Shown one piece after another: positions 54,921 to 63,353 of a stretch of 64,000 bases of DNA. The translations under genes and the position numbers were made by a program. The notes under the pieces are model-generated. The model was not told where the DNA came from, did not search any database, and worked only from the letters and a program-made list of their open reading frames with translations. Each line of letters begins with the position of its first letter. Within the stretch, counting starts at the first letter, position 1. Source of the DNA: UBA2279 sp041595875 (GTDB taxonomy: Bacteria > Actinomycetota > Coriobacteriia > Anaerosomatales > Anaerosomataceae); assembly GCA_041595875.1 (NCBI GenBank), contig JBFHJN010000006.1:1-64000 (forward strand), read 5' to 3'.

Positions 54921-55565
54921 CTAGCCCTTCAGGATCGAGTCGACTGCAGTCCAGACATCCTCGACATCCTGATTGCCGTCCACGTGGCGCAAGACGCCCT
55001 TCTCGGCATAGTAGTCGATCAGCGGGGCCGTTGAGCGCTCGTACACGTTCAGCCGATTGGTGACGGTCTCGACGGTATCGTCGTCGCGCTGGTTCAGAGC
55101 GCCGCCACACGTGGGACACACGCCGTCAAGAAGCTCAGGCTGGGCTATGACGTTGAAGATGGCACCGCACGCCCCACAGGTACGGCGAGCGGTCAGCCGT
55201 GCGATCAGGGACTGCTTGTCCACGTCGATGCTGACAACGGCGGTCAGCTCCTTGCCAAGCTCGACAAGGACCTCACCCAGAGCATCCGCCTGGACGACCG
55301 TGCGCGGAAAACCATCAAGGATGAATCCCACGTCGGTGTCCGGCTGGGACAAACGCTCCTTGACGAGACCGATGACGACGGAGTCGGGAACGAGCTCCCC
55401 GGCGTCCATATAGCGCTTGGCCTCGATGCCGAGCGGCGTCTGATCGGCGACGGCTTTGCGCAGGATGTCACCGGTTGAGATATGCGGAAGGCCGTATGCC
55501 TCGATGATCTTTGCGGCCTGGGTACCCTTGCCGGCGCCAGGCGCCCCCAACAGCATGACGTTCAT
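54921..55565 (-). CDS. adk: adenylate kinase (zinc-LID type)
   Basis: Balances ATP, ADP and AMP; about 214 aa. P loop GAPGAGKGTQ near residue 7, the NMP-binding ISTGDILRKAV and FPRTVVQADAL. The LID has a four-cysteine zinc motif: CGACG and CPTCG around residues 130-155. ATG 55565 begins at the family N-terminus MNVMLLG, so 19 upstream codons are dropped. It sits between secY and map. Confidence 0.97.
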   Translation of the reverse strand: MNVMLLGAPGAGKGTQAAKIIEAYGLPHISTGDILRKAVADQTPLGIEAKRYMDAGELVPDSVVIGLVKERLSQPDTDVGFILDGFPRTVVQADALGEVLVELGKELTAVVSIDVDKQSLIARLTARRTCGACGAIFNVIAQPELLDGVCPTCGGALNQRDDDTVETVTNRLNVYERSTAPLIDYYAEKGVLRHVDGNQDVEDVWTAVDSILKG

Positions 55566-55590
55566 GGTTCCCTCCTCGGTAGTGATACTA

Positions 55591-55623
55591 CGTGGGGCCC
55601 CGTAGAAGCTACGAGACCCCACG
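55591..55623 (-). promoter_or_regulatory. 15-bp hairpin between secY and adk
   Basis: CGTGGGG(C/T)CCCGTAG and its partner CTACG(A/G)G(A/G)CCCCACG form a long stem with a three-base loop in the 84-base gap. There is no U tract after it on the minus strand, so it may act on RNA stability or translation of adk rather than as a full terminator. Confidence 0.5.
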
Positions 55624-55649
55624 TTTGACTTCGGTGTGTCGGCGATTTC

Positions 55650-56912
55650 CTACTTGAAGAAGCCGTCGTAGTGACGCATCTTCAGCTGGCTCTCCAGCTG
55701 CGTCATCGTCTCAAGCGCAACGCCCACCATGATCAAGATCGACGTACCACCGAACGTCCGCAGTAGCGGCGCATTCGTGGCCTGGAACAGTATCTGCGGT
55801 GCAACCGCGATAGCTGCCAGGAAGATCGCACCGGGAAGCGTGATGCGGTTCAGCACGTTCTCGATATAGACCACGGTCGCCTTACCGGGACGGACGCCCG
55901 GGATGAACCCACCGTTCTTGCGCAGGTTATCGGCAAGGTCGATCGGGTTGAAGATCAGGGCGGTGTAGAAGTACGTGAAGAAGATGATCAACACCGCGTA
56001 CAGGATGATGTACGGCGCACCTGTTGAAAGGGCGTCGGACAACTTGATCAACCAGGTGACATTCGGGAAGAAGTTCGCCAGAGTCGCCGGGAACAGCAGC
56101 AGCGACGAGGCGAAGATGATGGGAATGACGTTAGCGCCGTTGATCTTCAGCGGGATGTAGGTTCCTACTCCACCGTAGACCCTGCGTCCCACCACGCGCT
56201 TCGCATACTGCACCGGTATTCGCCTTTGGCCGCGCTCCATCACGACGACCGCCGCCACAACGGCCAGCGATATGACCAGGAACGCGGCGACGAGTATCGG
56301 ATTGGACAGCTGCAGGGACTGCACGATGGTCACCGGGAACCGGGCCACGATATTGGCGAAGATCAGCAGTGACATGCCGTTACCGATGCCGCGCTGGGTG
56401 ATGAGCTCGCCCATCCACATGATGAACGCGGTGCCGGCCAGCAGACTGATGACCACGATGATGCGCGTGGGCCAGTCAAACGTCACGCCCGCTCCACCCT
56501 GACTTGCGGGAGCCTGAAACAGCGAGAGGAGTCCGACGGACTCGATCAGACCGATGCCAAGCGTCAGGTATCTGGTCACCTGGGTCGTCTTGCGCTGACC
56601 CGCTTCGCCTTCTTTTGCCCAGCGCTCCAGAGTCGGTATCACCGCCTGAAGCAGCTGCATGATGATCGATGCCGTGATGTAGGGCATGATCCCCAGCGCG
56701 AAGATAGCGAAGTTCTCAAGTGCTCCACCGGCGAACAGGTTCAATAGGCCGAGAGCGGCACCGCTCTCGATAGCCGTCTTGATGGCCGCCGGATCGACCC
56801 CAGGAACCGCGATGTGGGCACCAACGCGATAGAGCGCGATGATGCCCAGTGTGAAGATGATCTTCTTTCGAAGATCAGGGATGCGGAAAGCGTTGACGAG
56901 GGCCTCTATCAC
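55650..56912 (-). CDS. secY: protein translocase subunit SecY
   Basis: Channel-forming subunit of the Sec translocon, 420 aa with ten membrane spans. Conserved are FAGGALENFAIFALGIMPYITASIIMQLL in TM2 region (read as two parts), MTRYLTLG-like residues after it, and the cytoplasmic loop EAGQRKTTQVTRY. The C-terminus ends RHYDGFFK. GTG 56912 overlaps the rplO stop by four bases. It is in the usual L15-SecY-Adk position. Confidence 0.97.
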   Translation of the reverse strand: MIEALVNAFRIPDLRKKIIFTLGIIALYRVGAHIAVPGVDPAAIKTAIESGAALGLLNLFAGGALENFAIFALGIMPYITASIIMQLLQAVIPTLERWAKEGEAGQRKTTQVTRYLTLGIGLIESVGLLSLFQAPASQGGAGVTFDWPTRIIVVISLLAGTAFIMWMGELITQRGIGNGMSLLIFANIVARFPVTIVQSLQLSNPILVAAFLVISLAVVAAVVVMERGQRRIPVQYAKRVVGRRVYGGVGTYIPLKINGANVIPIIFASSLLLFPATLANFFPNVTWLIKLSDALSTGAPYIILYAVLIIFFTYFYTALIFNPIDLADNLRKNGGFIPGVRPGKATVVYIENVLNRITLPGAIFLAAIAVAPQILFQATNAPLLRTFGGTSILIMVGVALETMTQLESQLKMRHYDGFFK

Positions 56913-57355
56913 GGCAGCTCGACCGTCCCTCCCGCAGCCTCGATCTTGGTACGCGCCGCCGCGGACACCTTGTCCACCTTGACGGTGAGCGGCTTCGTGA
57001 TATCGCCGTCACCAAGCACCTTGACCGGAACCGACTTCGACTTGATGACGTTCTTTGCGAACAACACGTCGATGTCGACCGTGGCGCCCTTGTCGAACAG
57101 CTCCTCAAGACGCGAGATGTTCACGATGGCGTACTCGACGCGATTGCGGTTCTTGAAGCCAGGGAGCTTAGGCAGGCGCATTGCCAGCGGGTTCTGTCCA
57201 CCCTCGAATCCCGGGCCCTTCCCGCCACCCGCGCGAGAAAGCTGACCGTTGTCGCCTCGGCCACTTCGTCCACCGTGGCCGCTACCATGGCCGCGTCCGA
57301 CACGCTTGCGGTCCTTGCGGGACCCCGGAGCCGGGAAAAGGTCGTGAATCTGCAT
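56909..57355 (-). CDS. rplO: 50S ribosomal protein L15
   Basis: Late-assembly protein of the 50S core, 148 aa. The glycine/arginine-rich N-terminus (GSRKDRKRVGRGHGSGHGG and RAGGGKGPGFEGGQNPLAMRLPK) and the conserved C-terminal VKVDKVSAAARTKIEAAGGTVELP are diagnostic. Its stop overlaps the secY start. The 93-base gap to rpmD holds two short hairpins (ACCGGG-ATA-CCCGGT and GCCGGC-type). Confidence 0.98.
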   Translation of the reverse strand: MQIHDLFPAPGSRKDRKRVGRGHGSGHGGRSGRGDNGQLSRAGGGKGPGFEGGQNPLAMRLPKLPGFKNRNRVEYAIVNISRLEELFDKGATVDIDVLFAKNVIKSKSVPVKVLGDGDITKPLTVKVDKVSAAARTKIEAAGGTVELP

Positions 57356-57448
57356 GTGTTACTCCTTCTTGTCGCCACCGGGATACCCGGTCGCCGGCCG
57401 CTCGCCGCCGGCAGACTGTCATCGTGACGCAGGATGCGCCAAACGGAT

Positions 57449-57643
57449 CTAGGCCTCTTCGACCTTGACCAAATGCTTCACCTTGAACACCATACCGCGA
57501 ACCGCCGGGTTGTCCGGCAGCACAACGGTCTGGTTGAGACGCTTCAGGCCGAGTGCACGGACAGTGGCCTTCTGATCCTTCGGAAAGCCGATACCGCTCT
57601 TCACCTGTGTGATAGTAAGTGTCTTCTCAGTTGCCTTTGCCAT
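57449..57643 (-). CDS. rpmD: 50S ribosomal protein L30
   Basis: 64-aa protein with the family pattern LTITQVKSGIGFPKDQKATVRALGLKRLNQTVV (read in parts) and the end VKHLVKVEE. It is the bacterial short form without the eukaryotic extension. The gene is five bases downstream of rpsE and upstream of rplO. Confidence 0.97.
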   Translation of the reverse strand: MAKATEKTLTITQVKSGIGFPKDQKATVRALGLKRLNQTVVLPDNPAVRGMVFKVKHLVKVEEA

Positions 57644-57649
57644 TGGAGA

Positions 57650-58165
57650 CTACTCCTCCCAGCCATAGACCTGGCCCACGGTCTTACCGCGCAGACGGGC
57701 GACTTCCTCCGGGCTGCTGAGATCTTGAAGACCCTTCGCTGCCGCTTTCACCATGTTGAGAGCATTGTTGGTGCCAAGCGACTTGCTGAGGACGTCGGTG
57801 ACGCCACCCAGCTCCAGCAGCGCACGAACCGGACCGCCGGCGATGACACCGGTACCGGGAGCGGCCGGCTTGAGCAGGACTTTGCCTGCACCGTACACGC
57901 CCATGATCTCGTGCGGAATCGTCGTACCCGATACCGGGAACGTGAACATGTTCTTCTTCGCGTCTTCGACGCCCTTCTTGATCGCAGTGGGGACCTCGGC
58001 AGCCTTGCCCAGACCGACACCAACACGACCCTTGCCATCGCCCACGACCACGAGGGCTGTCAGGGAGAAACGACGTCCACCCTTGACGACCTTCGATACG
58101 CGGTTGATGTACACGACCTTCTCCTGAAGCTCAGATACAGGAGCGCCGCTGGTTTCGCGTGCCAT
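57650..58165 (-). CDS. rpsE: 30S ribosomal protein S5
   Basis: Decoding-fidelity protein of the 30S subunit, about 171 aa. The double-stranded RNA-binding N-domain has VVYINRVSKVVKGGRRFSLTALVVVGDGKGRVGVGLGKAAEVP (in parts) and the C-terminus NMVKAAAKGLQDLSSPEEVARLRGK. ATG 58165 (MARETSGAP) is used: GGGAGG lies just upstream, so 17 extra upstream codons are dropped. Confidence 0.97.
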   Translation of the reverse strand: MARETSGAPVSELQEKVVYINRVSKVVKGGRRFSLTALVVVGDGKGRVGVGLGKAAEVPTAIKKGVEDAKKNMFTFPVSGTTIPHEIMGVYGAGKVLLKPAAPGTGVIAGGPVRALLELGGVTDVLSKSLGTNNALNMVKAAAKGLQDLSSPEEVARLRGKTVGQVYGWEE

Positions 58166-58178
58166 GCGTATTCCTCCC

Positions 58179-58547
58179 TTAAAACTCGAGGCCAGCGCTG
58201 CGCGCGCCCTCAGCAAGTGACTTCACACGGCCGTGATAGAGCTGACCGCCACGGTCGAATACGACCGTCTTGATTCCCGCATCGAGGGCCCGACGGCCGA
58301 CGAGTTCGCCGACCACTTTGGCCGCGTCGACATTCGAGCCGTTCTTGACCTCAGAGCGCAGCTCGGCATCAATCGACGAAGCCGCAACAAGCGTGGTGCC
58401 AGAGAGGTCATCGATGAGCTGTGCGTAGATGTTCGAGTTCGAACGGGTCACGCGCAGGCGCGGCCGCTCGGCAGTGCCGGAGACCTTTCCCCGCACTCTA
58501 CGCTGACGGCGGGCGAGACCTGCCGCCTTTGCCTTCATCTTGTCCAT
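58179..58547 (-). CDS. rplR: 50S ribosomal protein L18
   Basis: 5S rRNA-binding protein, 122 aa. RRQRRVRGKVSGTAERPRLRVTRSNSNIYAQLIDD (read in parts) and the ending VVFDRGGQLYHGRVKSLAEGARSAGLEF are the family markers. Encoded between rpsE and rplF; the 13-base gap to rpsE holds its SD. Confidence 0.98.
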   Translation of the reverse strand: MDKMKAKAAGLARRQRRVRGKVSGTAERPRLRVTRSNSNIYAQLIDDLSGTTLVAASSIDAELRSEVKNGSNVDAAKVVGELVGRRALDAGIKTVVFDRGGQLYHGRVKSLAEGARSAGLEF

Positions 58548-58604
58548 GATCGCTTCCTAACTCTCTTCAAATCACGCGACCTATCGCCGCGTGCTCGCTG
58601 TCTA

Positions 58605-59141
58605 CTACTTGGCGGCCTTACCGAGCTTGCGACGGACATGCTCGCCCGCGTACCGAACACCCTTGCCCTTGTACGGCTCCGGGGGACGGATCTTGCGGAT
58701 CTCAGCGGCGACCTGACCGACGCGCTGCTTGTCGATACCTTTGACGCTGATCTTCGTGGGAGCCGGCACCTCAAACGTGATGCCGTCTTCGGCTGTGACG
58801 ATGACCGGGTGGCTGAATCCGAGACTCAGGTCCAGGTCAGCGCCCTTCAGCGTCGCACGATAACCAACGCCGACGATCTCCAGGTCCTTCTGATAGCCCT
58901 CGGACACACCGACGACCATGTTGGCCACCAGGGTGCGGGTCAGGCCATGCAGTGACCGATGACGACGCTCGTCGGTGGGGCGGGTCACCAGTACCGCGCC
59001 GTCCACCAACTCTATATTGATGTCGCTCACAAAGGTCTGCGTAAGAGTCCCCTTGGGGCCTTTCACAGTGACCTCACTACCATTGATGATGACTTCCACC
59101 CCGGACGGGACCGGGATGGGCTGCTTGCCGATACGAGACAC
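58605..59141 (-). CDS. rplF: 50S ribosomal protein L6
   Basis: GTPase-centre protein of 178 aa. The two-fold repeat with MSRIGKQPIPVPSGVEV at the N-terminus, VTRPTDERRHRSLHGLTRTLVANMVVGVSEGY (in parts) and the C-terminal RKIRPPEPYKGKGVRYAGEHVRRKLGKAAK identify it. Length is normal. Confidence 0.98.
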   Translation of the reverse strand: MSRIGKQPIPVPSGVEVIINGSEVTVKGPKGTLTQTFVSDINIELVDGAVLVTRPTDERRHRSLHGLTRTLVANMVVGVSEGYQKDLEIVGVGYRATLKGADLDLSLGFSHPVIVTAEDGITFEVPAPTKISVKGIDKQRVGQVAAEIRKIRPPEPYKGKGVRYAGEHVRRKLGKAAK

Positions 59142-59168
59142 GGCTGTGCTCCTTTCTCAGTCCGTCCG

Positions 59169-59567
59169 CTACCAGATGTATGCGATTACTTCGCCGCCGA
59201 CTCCGGCGGAACGTGCCTGCTTCTCGGTCATGACGCCACGCGACGTCGAGATGACCGCAATGCCCAGTCCGCCCAGCACCCGGGGAAGCTCGTCTTTCTT
59301 CGCGTATACGCGGAGACCGGGCTTGCTGATGCGACGGATACCTGTGATGGTCCGCTTCTTGCGCGGGCCATACTTCAGGGTGATCTCAAGGGTCGCCTGC
59401 GGATCGGAGGGCTTCACCACGTAGTCGGTGACGTATCCCTCCTCTTTCATGATGCGGGCGATCTCCACGATCTTCTTCGACGACGGCATAGACACGGTGG
59501 ACTGGAACGCCGAGTTGGCGTTACGCACACGTGTCAGCATGTCGGCGATAGGGTCTGTCATGCTCAT
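59169..59567 (-). CDS. rpsH: 30S ribosomal protein S8
   Basis: 16S central-domain binder, 132 aa. [20 protein letters not shown] at the N-terminus and [52 protein letters not shown] (in parts; here ISKPGLR) define it. In E. coli S8 represses the spc operon; no matching mRNA site was identified. The gap to rpsN is 102 bases. Confidence 0.98.
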   Translation of the reverse strand: [132 protein letters not shown]

Positions 59568-59669
59568 GTTTCTTTCCTCCTATGGTCCGGGACATCCGTC
59601 CCGCCGGTTCGCTCCGGCCCATGACCGGAACGCCTGTCGGGCGGCTCAGCCCCGACGCGACTGCTCGGC

Positions 59670-59855
59670 TTACCAGCTAGCCTTGCGCACGCCGGGAAGC
59701 TCGCCGCGGCTGGCCAGCTCGCGTACGCAAATACGGCACAGGCCGAACTTGCGGAAATAAGCGCGCGGACGACCGCAACGGTTACAACGGCTCACGGCGC
59801 GTACGGAATACTTCGGCTTCCGCTTCGCCTTGGCGATCATTGACTTCTTAGCCAC
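59670..59855 (-). CDS. rpsN: 30S ribosomal protein S14, zinc type
   Basis: 61-aa zinc-binding S14. Cysteines C24, C27, C40 and C43 are in place, and the RNA-binding end RELASRGELPGVRKASW is complete. GTG 59855 is used, because AAGGAGG lies seven bases upstream and the protein then has the standard zinc-form length; the longer frame upstream is dropped. Confidence 0.97.
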   Translation of the reverse strand: MAKKSMIAKAKRKPKYSVRAVSRCNRCGRPRAYFRKFGLCRICVRELASRGELPGVRKASW

Positions 59856-59910
59856 TGGGTGACCTCCTTGCCTGAGCAGCGCCGCTCTCCGCGGCCCCAC
59901 TCGTGCTCAT

Positions 59911-60453
59911 CTATTTACTGAACGGGAATCCGAACGCATCGAGCAGCGCCCGGCACTCCTCGTCTGTCTTCGCAGTCGTGACGAACGTGACATCAAGACC
60001 CCTGATGCGATCGACCTTGTCATAGTCGATCTCGGGGAAGATCAGCTGCTCCGTGACGCCGAGCGAATAGTTGCCTCGTCCGTCAAAGGACTTCGGGTTG
60101 ATGCCCCGGAAGTCCCGGATTCGCGGAAGCGCGGTCGCCAAGAGGCGATCCATGAACTCCCACATACGGTCTCCACGGAGGGTGACCTTTGCGCCGATGG
60201 GCATGCCCTGGCGCAACTTGAACGTTGCGATGGACTTCTTGGCCCGGGTGATAGCCGGCTTCTGTCCGCTGACGATCGTCAGGTCGGCGATAGCCGCATC
60301 AAGCGCCTTGGCGTCCTGAACGGCCGCCCCAACACCCATGTTGAGCACGATCTTCTCGAACTTGGGGACCTGGTGGATGTTCTCGTAGCCCATCTTCTCG
60401 ATGAGCCCGGCAACAACCTCGTCCCGGTACTTCTCTTTGAGTCGTGGCGTCAC
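59911..60453 (-). CDS. rplE: 50S ribosomal protein L5
   Basis: 5S rRNA-binding protein of 180 aa. PRLKEKYRDEVVAGL, QVPKFEKIVLNMGVG near 33-47, the GQKPAITRAKKSIATFKLRQGMPIGAKVTLRG segment (read in parts) and the ending CRALLDAFGFPF are conserved. 56 bases upstream of the rpsN start. Confidence 0.98.
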   Translation of the reverse strand: MTPRLKEKYRDEVVAGLIEKMGYENIHQVPKFEKIVLNMGVGAAVQDAKALDAAIADLTIVSGQKPAITRAKKSIATFKLRQGMPIGAKVTLRGDRMWEFMDRLLATALPRIRDFRGINPKSFDGRGNYSLGVTEQLIFPEIDYDKVDRIRGLDVTFVTTAKTDEECRALLDAFGFPFSK

Positions 60454-60529
60454 TGCCTCTTCCCTTCACTTTTCTGCGCCCGCCAGATTGCCGACCCGAC
60501 GGGACTTAGCATCCGATGGTATCGGATGA

Positions 60530-60853
60530 CTACTTATCGATGTCCTTGCCGCACTTCTTGCATACTCGAGTACGCACGCCATCATCGCGCCTGCGCGCGA
60601 CGCGAGTGGGCTCGCCGCAGCTCGGGCAAACCAGCATCACGTTTGAAACGTGGATCGTGCCTTCCATCTCGAGAATCCCGCCCTGCGGGTTCTTCTGACT
60701 CGGGCGCGAGTGCTTCTTGATCATGTGTACGTTCTCCACGACCACACGCTCGGCTTGGGGGTTGGAACGCAGGACTTTGCCTTCCTTGCCCTTGTCCTTG
60801 CCGGCGATGACCCGGACTTTGTCGCCCTTGTGGATCGTCATCGACTTCGCCAT
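60530..60853 (-). CDS. rplX: 50S ribosomal protein L24 with C-terminal zinc ribbon
   Basis: Assembly initiator of the 50S, 107 aa. The KOW motif is IHKGDKVRVIAGKDKGKEGKVL at about 7-28, followed by the family loop. The last 35 residues carry CPSC and CKKC pairs that form a zinc ribbon as in many Gram-positives. The gene follows rplN by 13 bases. Confidence 0.97.
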   Translation of the reverse strand: MAKSMTIHKGDKVRVIAGKDKGKEGKVLRSNPQAERVVVENVHMIKKHSRPSQKNPQGGILEMEGTIHVSNVMLVCPSCGEPTRVARRRDDGVRTRVCKKCGKDIDK

Positions 60854-60866
60854 TTTCGCAAACCTC

Positions 60867-61235
60867 CTAAAGGACCTCGGGAGCGAGTGAGACGATCTTC
60901 ATGAACTTGCGATCACGAAGCTCACGCGCCACGGGGCCGAAGATGCGAGTGCCGCGGGGGTTACCCTGTGCGTCGATGATGACGGCGGCATTCTCATCAA
61001 ACCGGATGTAGCTGCCGTCGGGACGACGGACCTCTTTCTTGGTGCGCACGACGACCGCTTTCACGACGTCACCCTTCTTGACGGTGCCGTTCGGGATAGC
61101 CTCTTTCACCGTGCATACGATCGTATCGCCGACATACGCGTAACGACGCTTCGAGCCGCCCAGCACCTTGATGCAGAGCACCCGGCGTGCACCCGAATTG
61201 TCGGCCACTCTAAGCCGGCTTTCTGCCTGAATCAT
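60867..61235 (-). CDS. rplN: 50S ribosomal protein L14
   Basis: 122-aa protein at the subunit interface. MIQAESRLRVADNSGARRVLCIKVLGGSKRRYA (read in parts) and the ending GPVARELRDRKFMKIVSLAPEVL are diagnostic. The ATG 61235 has GGAGGAAGCA upstream. It follows rpsQ by 58 bases. Confidence 0.98.
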   Translation of the reverse strand: MIQAESRLRVADNSGARRVLCIKVLGGSKRRYAYVGDTIVCTVKEAIPNGTVKKGDVVKAVVVRTKKEVRRPDGSYIRFDENAAVIIDAQGNPRGTRIFGPVARELRDRKFMKIVSLAPEVL

Positions 61236-61293
61236 TGCTTCCTCCGTACCTTCCCGGTCATCGGACCGTTCGACATGCCCGAGCGGACCAGTG

Positions 61294-61554
61294 CTACTTG
61301 GCCTTCTCTACAATCTCCACGAGGCGCCAGCGCTTCAGTTTGGAGACAGGTCGCGTCTCCATGATGACCACACGGTCACCGACCTCAGCGAGGTTCTCCT
61401 CGTCATGCGCGTGGAACTTGGTGCTGTGCGTGAGCATCTTGCCGTACAGCGCGTGCTTCTTGCGGTCTTCGACCAGCACCACGCATGTCTTGTCGCCGGC
61501 TGCGGATACCACGATCCCCTGCCGTTCCTTGCGACTGTTACGAACGGTGTCCAT
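61294..61554 (-). CDS. rpsQ: 30S ribosomal protein S17
   Basis: 86-aa OB-fold 16S binder. Family segment RNSRKERQGIVVSAAGDKTCVVLVEDRKKHALYGKML (read in parts), AHDEENLAEVGDRVVIMETRPVSKLKRWRLVEIVEKAK. ATG 61554 (MDTVRNS) is used because the frame upstream is inside rpmC and not homologous. Confidence 0.97.
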   Translation of the reverse strand: MDTVRNSRKERQGIVVSAAGDKTCVVLVEDRKKHALYGKMLTHSTKFHAHDEENLAEVGDRVVIMETRPVSKLKRWRLVEIVEKAK

Positions 61555-61573
61555 CCTGTGATCCCTCCTCGCC

Positions 61574-61786
61574 CTATGACGCCTGGCTGCGTGCCGCGTC
61601 GATCTCACGGACGCGCAGCTCAGTGTGCAGGCGGGCGATGTCTTTCTTGACGGCGTTGATGCGCTGGGGATTGTCCAGCTGGCCCGTTGCAAGCTGGAAC
61701 CTCAGGTTGAACAGCTCCGCACGGGACTCCTTGATCTTCTCCAGCAATTCGCTGTCCTGAAGATCTCTGATCTCTGTTGCTTTCAT
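61574..61786 (-). CDS. rpmC: 50S ribosomal protein L29
   Basis: 70-aa two-helix protein at the tunnel exit. KATEIRDLQDSELLEKIKESRAELFNLRFQLATGQLDNPQRI (read in parts) is the family pattern. The stop of rplP overlaps or abuts its ATG 61786, so it is coupled to rplP. Confidence 0.97.
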   Translation of the reverse strand: MKATEIRDLQDSELLEKIKESRAELFNLRFQLATGQLDNPQRINAVKKDIARLHTELRVREIDAARSQAS

Positions 61787-62212
61787 TTACGCCTCACCGC
61801 CAGCATCTGATCTGGTGACGAACTTGCACTTGATGGGCAGCTTCTGTGCCGCAAGGCGCATGGCCTCTTTGGCGACTTCATCGCTGACACCGGCGATCTC
61901 GAACATGATGCGACCGGGCTTGACGACAGCTACCCACTTCTCGGGGTTACCCTTACCGGAACCCATGCGGGTCTCGGCAGGCTTCTGCGTGATGGGCTTG
62001 TCCGGGAAGATGTTGATCCAGACCTTACCGCCACGCTTCATATAACGGGTCATTGCGATACGAGCGGCTTCGATCTGACGGTTCGTGATCCAAGCCGGCT
62101 CAAGCGCCTTGAGACCGTATTCACCGAAGTTCACTTCGGTGCCGCCTTTCGCGACGCCCTTCCGGGAGCCACGCTGCACCTTACGGTGCTTTACTCGCTT
62201 AGGCAGCAGCAT
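61787..62212 (-). CDS. rplP: 50S ribosomal protein L16
   Basis: 141-aa protein near the A-site tRNA elbow. MLLPKRVKHRKVQRGSRKG, the rRNA contacts in INIFPDKPITQKPAETRMGSGKGNPEKWVAVVKPGRIMFE (read in parts) and the ending KLPIKCKFVTRSD are conserved. It abuts rpsC upstream. Confidence 0.98.
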   Translation of the reverse strand: MLLPKRVKHRKVQRGSRKGVAKGGTEVNFGEYGLKALEPAWITNRQIEAARIAMTRYMKRGGKVWINIFPDKPITQKPAETRMGSGKGNPEKWVAVVKPGRIMFEIAGVSDEVAKEAMRLAAQKLPIKCKFVTRSDAGGEA

Positions 62213-62935
62213 CTAGCTTCTCCCTTCACCTTCGCGCCGACGACCGCGGTTGGAGCGGTTCGGACGCTGACGCTCGGCAGGCGCCTGCTCAAGAGCGGTC
62301 TGGGTCTGACCGGGCATGATGTCGCCCTTGTATATCCACACCTTGACGCCGATGCCACCAAATGTGGTCACAGCCATGGCTGTTCCGTAGTCGATCTTCG
62401 CGCGCAGAGTGTGGAGCGGAACGCGACCCTCGCGATACCACTCACGACGACCCATTTCCGCGCCGCCCAGACGACCGGAGCACTGGATCCGGATACCCGG
62501 GGCACCGCTCTTCATCGCGCTCGTGACCGCCTTCTTCATAGCCCGGCGGAACGAGACGCGACCAACGAGCTGCTCGGCAACGCTCTGTGCGACGAGCGTG
62601 GCGTCAAGCTCGGGACGCTTGATCTCTACGATGTTCACTGCAACGGGACGACCGGCAAGCTTCTCCAACTCCTTGCGGAGTGTGTCCACTTCGGCGCCCT
62701 TCTTCCCGATGACGATACCGGGACGAGCAGTGTAGAGCTCAACGATGACCTTGTCGCCCTTGCGCTGGATGTCGACGCGCGACACAGCGGCGCGAGCAAG
62801 CTTCGCCTGCAGGTACTTGCGAATACCAAGATCCTCGGCGAGGGTCACGCTGTAGTTCTTGCCCTCGTACCACCGGGAACGCCATTCCTCGGTGATGCCG
62901 AGCCGCAGACCGATGGGATGGACCTTCTGACCCAT
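62213..62935 (-). CDS. rpsC: 30S ribosomal protein S3
   Basis: 240-aa mRNA-entry-channel protein. MGQKVHPIGLRLGI starts the family, and the KH domain RPGIVIGKKGAEVDTLRKELEKL follows near 63. A basic, Arg/Asn-rich tail of about 25 residues ends it. ATG 62935 is set by this N-terminus, five bases after rplV; the upstream frame lies inside rplV and is dropped. Confidence 0.98.
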   Translation of the reverse strand: MGQKVHPIGLRLGITEEWRSRWYEGKNYSVTLAEDLGIRKYLQAKLARAAVSRVDIQRKGDKVIVELYTARPGIVIGKKGAEVDTLRKELEKLAGRPVAVNIVEIKRPELDATLVAQSVAEQLVGRVSFRRAMKKAVTSAMKSGAPGIRIQCSGRLGGAEMGRREWYREGRVPLHTLRAKIDYGTAMAVTTFGGIGVKVWIYKGDIMPGQTQTALEQAPAERQRPNRSNRGRRREGEGRS

Positions 62936-62939
62936 GCTG

Positions 62940-63281
62940 CTACGCCTCCTCTCGCTGCTTGACGACGACCGTGATATGGCTGGTGCGCTTGTTGATCTTG
63001 GACGCACGGCCCATAGCACGCGGACGGATGCGCTTGAGAGTAGGACCCTCGTTCACATACGCCTCCGAGACATACAGCGTCTCGGGTTTGATCTTAAGGT
63101 TCTTCTCGGCATTGGCCGCAGCGCTGTGCACGACCTTGCCAACGACCTCAGCGGCCGCTTTAGGCGTGAACTTCAAGATCGCCTCGGCCTCCGCCACGGA
63201 CTTGCCGCGAACGAGGTCGACGACGAGACGCGCCTTGCGCGCGCTCACCCTCACGTATCTCGCTGTTGCTTTGGCTTCCAT
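62940..63281 (-). CDS. rplV: 50S ribosomal protein L22
   Basis: 113-aa tunnel-lining protein. VRVSARKARLVVDLVRGKSVAEAEAILKFTPKAAAEVVGKVVHSAAANAE (read in parts) and RIRPRAMGRASKINKRTSHITVVV (the beta-hairpin tip region) are conserved. A 72-base gap with a nested stem-loop separates it from rpsS. Confidence 0.98.
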   Translation of the reverse strand: MEAKATARYVRVSARKARLVVDLVRGKSVAEAEAILKFTPKAAAEVVGKVVHSAAANAEKNLKIKPETLYVSEAYVNEGPTLKRIRPRAMGRASKINKRTSHITVVVKQREEA

Positions 63282-63301
63282 GTACTCTTCCTCCGACTGT
63301 C

Positions 63302-63336
63302 ACCCGGGCCAATGCTCATTGGTGAGCTACCCGGGT
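63302..63336 (-). promoter_or_regulatory. nested hairpin between rpsS and rplV
   Basis: ACCCGGG pairs with CCCGGGT as the outer stem, and CCAATG pairs with CATTGG as the inner stem, with a seven-base bulge on one side. It fills most of the 72-base gap. No U tract; it may affect coupling of L22 to S19. Confidence 0.35.
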
Positions 63337-63353
63337 TGTGGACCCTCAGGCGA

